A DNA stretch of 42,341 nt, from IMG/VR virus record IMGVR_UViG_3300027797_000053, positions 1 to 42,341 of that record; one strand, 5' to 3'. This DNA is from a virus. Both the position numbers and the translations under genes were made by a program. A model generated the notes under the pieces. It ran no database searches. It was not told the DNA's origin and saw only the letters and a list, made by a program, of their open reading frames with translations. This document shows positions 1 to 5,224 of this stretch, piece after piece; positions within the stretch are counted from its first letter, which is position 1, and each line of letters opens with the position of its first letter.

Positions 1-208
1 CCTTTTTGTAAGTTAAAATTAACTTATCTAACTCTTTTTGTCTCTGGTTAACCTCATTAATGTCTTTGTCTAATTGTTCTAATTTATATTTAATTAGTTC
101 ACTATTATCAGTAGTTTGACTATACAATTTTGTTAAAATAAAAACAATCACACAACTAAAAACAATTAGTAAGATTTCTTTATAGTTTTTAATTAAGAAC
201 TCTTTCAT
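1..208 (-). CDS. Small single-pass membrane protein with coiled coil, 3' end outside window (possible i-spanin-like)
   Basis: An open frame starts with ATG at 208 and runs out of the window. The 69 visible residues begin MKEFLIKNYKEILL. A short charged N-terminus is followed by one hydrophobic segment (about residues 11-27, rich in I, L, V and F). A charged, helix-forming stretch comes next, rich in E, K, Q, L and D with heptad-like spacing. The start overlaps the stop of the preceding gene in an ATGA arrangement, so it is translated with that gene. An N-terminal membrane anchor plus an outer coiled coil, downstream of an amidase, is the layout of phage inner-membrane spanins. That function is inference, because many small phage membrane proteins look alike. 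Confidence 0.6.
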   Translation of the reverse strand, partial: MKEFLIKNYKEILLIVFSCVIVFILTKLYSQTTDNSELIKYKLEQLDKDINEVNQRQKELDKLILTYKK

Positions 209-801
209 AATTCTGATAATTTTTTTCTGTCTGCCAAAACTTTACTCCATTTTGACTTAAATTTTTCATAAAATGTTTGTATTTTTTTTAGTGTCTCAAT
301 AAAGTCCTCATCAACTTTTGACATTTCAGAGTTTATATAAACTCCGGTTGATTCACCAATTGAGAAAAAGAAATCCATATCCATTTCGTTTATTTTTCCG
401 GACCACTCAACATTATTGTCATAAACATTCAATTTATTAAATTCGACCAATTCACTAACGTCAGATCTAAATTCATTCATACTGTCCTGAAAAGCTTTCT
501 TATCATCACTTGTCAACTGTAGTTGGGATTTGTCTTTTGAATGTAGTACCATAATCCCCCCCGATATTTTAAATCCCCTGGTTTTGTCGGATTTTGACTG
601 ATCTTTTTTATCGTCATTCATTTCTTTGTCAGAAACTTCCGCGGTCTCATAATTTGTCGGTACTCTATCCATGTCGTCAAGATCTTCGGTTATAATACCA
701 TGTGTTGTTTTAATACGAGTAACCTCCTCATTTAATGATTGGTTAGTCAATAACTTTCTAGAAGCTTTAAGTAAGTCCCTAATTTCATCCTGTCTATTCA
801 T
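205..801 (-). CDS. Hypothetical protein, acidic, 198 residues
   Basis: I do not recognise this protein. The ATG at 801 (MNRQDEIRDLLK) is chosen over an upstream TTG at 807. It overlaps the amidase gene by 8 bases and its own stop overlaps the next gene by 4, so all three are co-translated. The protein has a helical N-terminus, a low-complexity Asp/Lys/Ser stretch around residues 55-75, and a C-terminal half with a beta segment followed by a long amphipathic helix rich in Lys and Phe. No signal peptide or membrane segment is visible, so it is probably cytoplasmic or a virion component. The position next to an endolysin hints at a late gene but does not define its role. Confidence 0.6.
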   Translation of the reverse strand: MNRQDEIRDLLKASRKLLTNQSLNEEVTRIKTTHGIITEDLDDMDRVPTNYETAEVSDKEMNDDKKDQSKSDKTRGFKISGGIMVLHSKDKSQLQLTSDDKKAFQDSMNEFRSDVSELVEFNKLNVYDNNVEWSGKINEMDMDFFFSIGESTGVYINSEMSKVDEDFIETLKKIQTFYEKFKSKWSKVLADRKKLSEL

Positions 802-1390
802 CTTCAATTTTTTTTAAAAACCATTCAAAATTAAAAGCTGGACTCACATCTGTGTTAAATAACTCAAAGTTACTTTTAGTTAAAATACCTTCGTGTCGTT
901 CAGCTCCATTTATTTTTGTGTTGTGTCCAACACATTCGAGTTTTATTGACAATTCTTCTGACAACTTTTTACACAGTAGGACACAAGATTCCATTTGTTC
1001 TGTGGTGTAGGGTTGCCAAAAAATATAATCTCTCCATTTTCTTTCAAAAATGTCCCCATTATAAATATCACCAATCCAATTAATGTATGAGTTTTTAAGT
1101 GGTACTTTTTCTAACCAACCTAGATTTTCTAATGAAATAACCACGGACTCTTTATTTAACTTTTCCAAAGAAAAGAATTTAAGGTATTTTTCCGGACTTA
1201 GTGTTTGGATTACTTTACCATCTCTGGTAATTATAAAGTTTGGTATTTTTGAATATTTTTTATTATTCCTATACTTTAAAGATTGGACATAGTTAATTGA
1301 GTTTCTTCCGGTATGGGTTAATATTATTTTATTTTTTTTGTTATTTACCTCACCCAGATCCGTAGTGTGTATGTCAATTATATCTATCAT
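794..1390 (-). CDS. N-acetylmuramoyl-L-alanine amidase (Amidase_2/PGRP fold), probable endolysin
   Basis: This enzyme would cleave the amide bond between N-acetylmuramic acid and the stem peptide of peptidoglycan. The fold is recognisable from the N-terminal ILTHTG motif (His26), the strand pair around residues 51-62 (FIITRDGKVIQ), the VVISLENLG strand and the CVGHNTKINGAERHEG block (His156, His166). His26, His156 and His166 sit where AmpD-type amidases hold zinc. The third ligand is His rather than the usual Asp or Cys, and Glu164 stands where a catalytic Lys is common in this family. No signal peptide is visible, so export would need a holin or similar. It lies in a tight overlapping cassette with membrane proteins on both sides, as expected of a lysis module. 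Confidence 0.85.
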   Translation of the reverse strand: MIDIIDIHTTDLGEVNNKKNKIILTHTGRNSINYVQSLKYRNNKKYSKIPNFIITRDGKVIQTLSPEKYLKFFSLEKLNKESVVISLENLGWLEKVPLKNSYINWIGDIYNGDIFERKWRDYIFWQPYTTEQMESCVLLCKKLSEELSIKLECVGHNTKINGAERHEGILTKSNFELFNTDVSPAFNFEWFLKKIEDE

Positions 1391-2478
1391 ACACTTTTAG
1401 TGTAGGTTAATCTTTTAATTTGTGGTTCTCCTTTTTCTTCAAAAAATCGTTCTTCATCAAATAACTCCTCACTTTTTACTTCTTTTGGTGACATCTCAAC
1501 TGGGATCTCTATAATTCTTTCAACCTCAATAATTTTCTCCACAATTCGATCTACCGGTACCTCAACAATTCTTTCAACCTCTCTTATTACTTCCACAGGA
1601 ACCTCAACAATTCTTTCAATTATTATTGGATCAACTTGGGGGGTAACTTGGGGGGTAACTTGGGGGGTAACTTCATCTTTTCTTTTTCCTTTAAACGCTT
1701 GGTTTGTGGCAATCACAAGGGTTATGGCTAATGGGTCAAAAACAAATATTAATATTAAAATAAAAAGGTTCACCGTTTTCTTCACGTTCCATCCCATAAG
1801 TTCACTAGCGTACTTTATTACTCCGAGTTCACTTCCGGATAATTCCTGGGATTCCATATTTAATATGTCAACATCAAGTTTTGTTATACTATCATTATAT
1901 CCGTCCACTTTTTTTGATAATTCGTCTCTCCTTGTTTGAGCTTCTTTTAATTGGGATTCAAATGACTTACGATTAGCACTATTAGCTTTTGTGATTACTT
2001 GTCCTGTCTTTTTATCTACTGATTGTGTGGTGGTGTTTGTTGATAAACCGTCTCTTAATTTTGTGATGTCACCATCAAGTATAGTCTTCTCTTTATTTAA
2101 TTCATTTTTTATTTCTTCAAATCTTTTCTTCTTAACCTCAACATTTTTTATTTGTTTTTCACTGATCTCAAGTTTGGTTATGTTCCCCTGGAATCCAGTA
2201 CTTAGTAACCCATAAATCCCTAATGATGTTATTAGTGATAAAGTAACCAAGGCTATGGTTAAGTATATTTTTAAAATACCATATGTTTGTTTCCACTTGT
2301 CGTGTAAATAAGTAGCTATGGCTATTTTGGAGATCTCCAAAAATGACCCCATAATTATTACTGGTGTTGCCACTCCAACGAAAACTATGGACAACCCAAT
2401 AACACTGTAATAAGCTGCGGTCCCGGAGAGTCCAAGAGCACAAAATAATAAAAACCAAGGTAAAAATTTTTCTTTCAT
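1387..2478 (-). CDS. Multi-pass membrane protein with coiled coil and Val-Pro-Glu repeat tail
   Basis: ATG at 2478 (MKEKFLPWFLL) is preferred to an upstream TTG at 2508. Three hydrophobic segments occupy roughly residues 5-95. They are followed by a Lys/Glu/Asp-rich coiled coil (about 100-215) and a fourth membrane segment containing FVFDPLAITLVIATNQ. The C-terminal tail holds three TPQV units and a run of IVEVPVE-type repeats (about residues 290-335). The DPLA-containing last helix recalls membrane proteins seen in T4-like phages, whose function is not known to me. The gene overlaps the amidase start in an ATGA arrangement, so a role in lysis timing, membrane remodelling or superinfection control is possible but is inference. 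The repeat tail resembles that of the protein at 8319-8810. Confidence 0.75.
   Translation of the reverse strand: MKEKFLPWFLLFCALGLSGTAAYYSVIGLSIVFVGVATPVIIMGSFLEISKIAIATYLHDKWKQTYGILKIYLTIALVTLSLITSLGIYGLLSTGFQGNITKLEISEKQIKNVEVKKKRFEEIKNELNKEKTILDGDITKLRDGLSTNTTTQSVDKKTGQVITKANSANRKSFESQLKEAQTRRDELSKKVDGYNDSITKLDVDILNMESQELSGSELGVIKYASELMGWNVKKTVNLFILILIFVFDPLAITLVIATNQAFKGKRKDEVTPQVTPQVTPQVDPIIIERIVEVPVEVIREVERIVEVPVDRIVEKIIEVERIIEIPVEMSPKEVKSEELFDEERFFEEKGEPQIKRLTYTKSV
1633..1668 (-). repeat. Three 12-bp tandem repeats encoding TPQV units
   Basis: The unit aacttggggggt occurs three times in perfect tandem. It encodes Thr-Pro-Gln-Val repeats in the C-terminal tail of the membrane protein. 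The unit is a multiple of three, so copy-number change would keep the frame. Confidence 0.9.
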
Positions 2479-2497
2479 AATACTTAAACTATAGTTA

Positions 2498-2513
2498 ATA
2501 AATACCAAATATA
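2498..2513 (-). promoter_or_regulatory. Candidate promoter of the lysis/membrane cassette (TATTTAT and TATATTTG)
   Basis: On the sense strand TATATTTG (2513-2506) is followed by TATTTAT (2504-2498), 19 bases before the ATG at 2478. TATATTTG fits the Bacteroidetes -7 element TAnnTTTG, but I see no TTTG at the correct distance upstream. TATTTAT recurs before the virion gene clusters. Which of the two is used cannot be decided from sequence. Confidence 0.35.
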
Positions 2514-2555
2514 AATAAAAACCTGTATCGATATTGGTAGAGGTGATCTAGGGTC

Positions 2556-3095
2556 TCATATGTTCACAATGATGTATGTACTTTTTTGTTTTTGTTCTAA
2601 AGTAACTCTTTTTGATTTTTTTTCTTCTTTTCGTGTTTTAATAAATTGACCGTCATTAGAAAAAGCGGATGTTATTATCGTAAAAAAACTACCATCCTTT
2701 GTAATTAAAAATTCCATAAAATTAAATTGTTCCCCATTTTCATTATCTTTTCTTTTTTTAACAAAAATTAATTGGTTGTTTTCTGGTTTTAGTTCTTCAA
2801 AACTTAAATAAATATTATCTAATTTTGTGTCAAAAGTTTTAACAATCATATTGTCTGGTACCGCCAATCTTGGTGGTTGTTCATATTTTGATTTTCTAGT
2901 TTCCAAATATTCATTATATAAATCTACAATTTCATCATAACTCATATTTCCAAATCTTTCCGTTCTTTGGTGGTATGTCGATATCAATTTTATCAACTTA
3001 TTTCCAACAACTCTTGATAATAAAACAACACCATTGTTTTTTTTATTGATAGATTCGTTTAAAATTATTTTTTTAAAAATATTAATTAAATTCAT
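2556..3095 (-). CDS. Hypothetical protein, 179 residues
   Basis: I do not recognise this protein. ATG at 3095 (MNLINIFKKIILNE) is preferred over a GTG at 3131, which would lie inside the terminator hairpin. It has a short amphipathic, Lys/Ile-rich N-terminal helix and a helical segment with RFGNMSYDEIVDLYNEYL. A beta-rich C-terminal half follows (LIFVKKRKD, FMEFLITKDGSFFTII). It ends in a strongly basic stretch around KTRKEEKKSKRVTLEQ, which could bind nucleic acid or an acidic partner, but nothing specific can be claimed. It stands between the terminator at 3111-3136 and the promoter region at 2498-2513, so it is probably transcribed by itself. Confidence 0.6.
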   Translation of the reverse strand: MNLINIFKKIILNESINKKNNGVVLLSRVVGNKLIKLISTYHQRTERFGNMSYDEIVDLYNEYLETRKSKYEQPPRLAVPDNMIVKTFDTKLDNIYLSFEELKPENNQLIFVKKRKDNENGEQFNFMEFLITKDGSFFTIITSAFSNDGQFIKTRKEEKKSKRVTLEQKQKSTYIIVNI

Positions 3096-3099
3096 ACAT

Positions 3100-3106
3100 A
3101 TAAATA
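3100..3106 (-). promoter_or_regulatory. TATTTAT motif before the 2556-3095 gene
   Basis: Sense-strand TATTTAT lies 4 bases before the ATG at 3095. The same heptamer precedes the virion clusters. The distance is very short for a promoter with a leader, so it would imply a leaderless message or a translation-initiation role. Confidence 0.25.
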
Positions 3107-3110
3107 CACA

Positions 3111-3136
3111 AAAAGGTGGGATTTCTCCCACCTTTT
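3111..3136 (-). terminator. Rho-independent terminator at the end of the replication/sigma operon
   Basis: An 11-bp perfect stem (AAAAGGTGGGA / TCCCACCTTTT) encloses a 4-base loop that reads GAAA on the minus strand. The minus-strand transcript continues into U-rich sequence. The stem is bounded by A and T runs on both sides, so it may also act on the plus strand. Confidence 0.85.
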
Positions 3137-3146
3137 AAGTTTTTTC

Positions 3147-3228
3147 AGTGTATGGACTGAGGATTTTAACCCGACACATTAACCGCAGTGTCCCAACGAC
3201 TTACGACCCTAGGTGTAAGCTACCCACT
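3147..3228 (-). ncRNA. Structured RNA region, tRNA-like (degenerate tRNA or unknown structured RNA)
   Basis: This stretch has no open frame and folds into stems when read on the minus strand. CTTAC/GTAAG (3219-3200) closes a loop containing the GG of a D-loop and is preceded by TAG, as in tRNA positions 8-10. GACAC/GTGTC (3192-3173) closes a 10-base loop. GGGTTAAAATCC (3172-3161) resembles a T-arm with loop TTAAAAT. The ends AGTG/CACT pair. A canonical 7-base anticodon loop with a 5-bp stem cannot be built, and the acceptor stem pairs only partly. It could be a decayed tRNA, a divergent tRNA, or another RNA element in the 3' leader of the terminator. I cannot assign an amino acid. Confidence 0.3.
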
Positions 3229-3257
3229 AAAATGATTTAAAAAACCATCTTAATATT

Positions 3258-3491
3258 TTAAAGTTCTGGTAATAATCCAGCGTTTTCAACTATATTCCAA
3301 ACACGTTCCTTGTATCGATCTACGGTATTATCCTCGTCGATATGGGTAACACCACGATCAGTCAACACAGCCAAGAAGGTAATCAATTCACATGACATGT
3401 GATCAATATCATTAATACTCAAAGTATTGTTCTTAACACCACGTTTAAGAACGTCATACTTAACCTCAACTTTTCTACGTAAATCAGACAT
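3258..3491 (-). CDS. Small hypothetical protein, 77 residues
   Basis: ATG at 3491 (MSDLRRKVEVKYDV) is chosen over a TTG at 3497. The small, mostly helical protein has no cysteine pair or membrane segment. Its C-terminal half contains a THIDEDNTVDRYKERVWNIV stretch. I do not recognise the family. It has its own host-type promoter 30-60 bases upstream and is followed by the structured RNA and terminator, so it can be made early and independently of the long operon. Confidence 0.65.
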   Translation of the reverse strand: MSDLRRKVEVKYDVLKRGVKNNTLSINDIDHMSCELITFLAVLTDRGVTHIDEDNTVDRYKERVWNIVENAGLLPEL

Positions 3492-3521
3492 AAACAAAAA
3501 ATTAAATTAATAAATATGAAA

Positions 3522-3553
3522 CAAATATAGTGGTTTTTTTTTAATTGGCCAAA
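3522..3553 (-). promoter_or_regulatory. Bacteroidetes-type promoter (TTTG-N20-TATATTTG)
   Basis: On the minus strand TTTG (3553-3550) is followed after exactly 20 bases by TATATTTG (3529-3522). This matches the known Bacteroidetes housekeeping promoter form, -33 TTTG and -7 TAnnTTTG with 19-21 bases between. The ATG it would serve is at 3491, 30 bases downstream of the -7 element. It sits in the short gap between two genes. Confidence 0.7.
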
Positions 3554-3557
3554 CTTT

Positions 3558-3860
3558 TCAATAAATTCTTCTAAGTTTTTTTAATGTACGATTAATATCT
3601 TCCTTAGTTTGGTACCCCATAACATCATTTGTTATTTTGGTATCGTAACAAAGTTCCCAATTTTCTGGTGTACCTTTAAGGATTGCAACCTCCCAGGTTT
3701 CATCGTCACAATAGGACGCGTATACTGATGGAGACTCATTAAACGTTGGGATCTTGAACCTAACGGCTGATAGTCCGTACCCATTCGGGAAAAATATTTT
3801 ACCGTGTTCTCCATTTCCGATTGGGTGTGGTTCAAATTTAATGTTATCAAACAATGACAT
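3558..3860 (-). CDS. Hypothetical phage protein with NGYGLSAVRF motif, 100 residues
   Basis: This is a compact alpha/beta protein starting MSLFDNIKFEPH, with FFPNGYGLSAVRF around residues 24-36 and a SYCDDETWEVAIL strand pair. An NGYG-S-VR motif is, from memory, recurrent in unassigned phage proteins that carry a following aromatic-rich strand pair; its function is unknown to me. It follows the sigma gene after about 50 bases without an obvious terminator, so it is probably in the same operon. Confidence 0.65.
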   Translation of the reverse strand: MSLFDNIKFEPHPIGNGEHGKIFFPNGYGLSAVRFKIPTFNESPSVYASYCDDETWEVAILKGTPENWELCYDTKITNDVMGYQTKEDINRTLKKLRRIY

Positions 3861-3910
3861 ATACTACTTTTCAGTAAAGATAAAGGTTTTTTTGTAATTT
3901 CCAATTTTTT

Positions 3911-4711
3911 TTACAAATAATCAAATAATTCTGAACTTTCGTTCCTTAATCTCCTCAAAGCTTTATCCTTTATCTGTCTAACCCTTTCTTTTGTCAATCC
4001 AAAATCAGACCCAATGTCCTCTAATGTTCTTGGGGTTCCACTTAATCCGTAATAGTCTTCAACAATTACTCTTTCCCTATCATCTAATATATTAAGGGTT
4101 GACATCATTTTATCTTTTAACTGGGCTTTGGAGTTGAACACTGAATCGGGTGCCTCGGCGTCGTTGTTAACAATTACGTCAATTAATGTATCCCCTTCAC
4201 TGTTTATCGACATATTTAAATCGATAATCGATGGTAAAGATGTAAATCTATCGGCTAATTTTTTACCAGAGTTTTGAACCTCCTTTTTAGCTTTTTGTAG
4301 GTCTTGTACAACATTAACCGGAAGTCTTATCGTTCTAGAGTTATCATTTAATGACTGAATAATACTTTGTTTTACCCACCATACCGCGTATGATATAAAT
4401 CTAAGGTCTTTACTCCAGTCAAAATTCTTAATCGCTTTCATTAAACCTAAATTACCTTCAGCTATTAAATCCTGGAGATCTATTCCTTGATTTTGATATT
4501 TTTTAGCCACCGTAATCACAAATCGTAAATTACCCAATAATAACTCTTCTTCTATTTTGTCCTTTTCAAATTTAGTCGTTTTGTCCATCTTCATTTTTGA
4601 AGCTAGTTCTCTCTCCCTTTCCGGAGTCATGACTCTAAGTTTTCTAATGTCTTTTAAATAATAACATAGTTCTTCCTGATTAATAGGAATCCCAATACCT
4701 TTTTCCCTCAT
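3911..4711 (-). CDS. RNA polymerase sigma-70 family factor, RpoD-like
   Basis: The protein would redirect RNA polymerase to chosen promoters. Region 1.2 is present near the N-terminus (LCYYLKDIRKLRVMTPERE). Regions 2.1-2.4 span about residues 55-132, with NLRFVITVAKKYQNQGIDL, EGNLGLMKAIKNFDW, FISYAVWWVKQSI and RTIRLPVNV. Region 3 (about 135-195) is short and diverged. Region 4 (about 205-260) keeps the helix-turn-helix LEDIGSDFGLTKERVRQI. The spacing and wording match the short primary sigma factors of Bacteroidetes rather than T4 gp55, which suggests capture from a host (inference). At 266 residues it is slightly shorter than the host type. Its ATG overlaps the stop of the upstream gene (ATGA), placing it at the end of the replication operon. 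Confidence 0.93.
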   Translation of the reverse strand: MREKGIGIPINQEELCYYLKDIRKLRVMTPERERELASKMKMDKTTKFEKDKIEEELLLGNLRFVITVAKKYQNQGIDLQDLIAEGNLGLMKAIKNFDWSKDLRFISYAVWWVKQSIIQSLNDNSRTIRLPVNVVQDLQKAKKEVQNSGKKLADRFTSLPSIIDLNMSINSEGDTLIDVIVNNDAEAPDSVFNSKAQLKDKMMSTLNILDDRERVIVEDYYGLSGTPRTLEDIGSDFGLTKERVRQIKDKALRRLRNESSELFDYL

Positions 4712-5223
4712 ATTTGGTTATTGTTTTTTGACTGATTGTTTAGTTTATTTAATTCTTGTTTTGTTAATGAATCCATACCTTGTTCACTTATTTTATCTAG
4801 AATCTCATCAACACTTAATTCCGATTCCATTTTCTCAATCACACCGGTAAAGTCTTTTAAACGTTCTAAAAAATTATCACTCATTATGGATTCATATTCA
4901 TATCTTGGTGGGTCACCATTTTCCAGATCGTTCAAATAATTTTTAATCTTAGGTGATATGTTTGTTCTGAACCCGTTTTCGGCTTTGGTTAAAAAATAAG
5001 TGAAGTCCACTTTTGATTGTTGTCCAAACACCATTAAAATATCCTCTAGTTCTGACAGATATTCAGGATTTGTCTTGAAGTGTATTACAATATATTTGGG
5101 TCCGTAAGTGTACTTAATATTTTTTGAACTTGAAAACCCTAATAACACGTCGGATATTTCTTCAGCTAAGTCTTGTGTATCACACATATAATTGTGTGGG
5201 TACACAAACAGTAAGTGTCTCAT
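4708..5223 (-). CDS. Hypothetical protein with DUF6576-like C-terminal motif, 171 residues
   Basis: The N-terminal two thirds (MRHLLFVYPHNYMCD onward) form an alpha/beta domain that I do not recognise. The C-terminal 30 residues contain EILDKISEQGMDSLTKQEL. That resembles the short helix-turn-helix-like motif found at the C-termini of many Bacteroidetes proteins, including rhomboid-family proteases (DUF6576, from memory). Its presence ties the phage to Bacteroidetes. The gene lies one base downstream of the gp46-like gene and overlaps the sigma gene, so it may act with one of them; nothing else points to a function. Confidence 0.65.
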   Translation of the reverse strand: MRHLLFVYPHNYMCDTQDLAEEISDVLLGFSSSKNIKYTYGPKYIVIHFKTNPEYLSELEDILMVFGQQSKVDFTYFLTKAENGFRTNISPKIKNYLNDLENGDPPRYEYESIMSDNFLERLKDFTGVIEKMESELSVDEILDKISEQGMDSLTKQELNKLNNQSKNNNQI

Positions 5224-5224
5224 A

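Noticed and set aside
3141-3257. A canonical tRNA gene
   Set aside because: The anticodon stem cannot be formed with a 7-base loop and the acceptor stem pairs only partly, so it is kept as a low-confidence structured RNA only.
3632-3904. Alternative frame overlapping the 100-residue gene at 3558-3860
   Set aside because: It has an unnatural composition and lies mostly within a gene with coherent protein sequence; no independent signal supports it.
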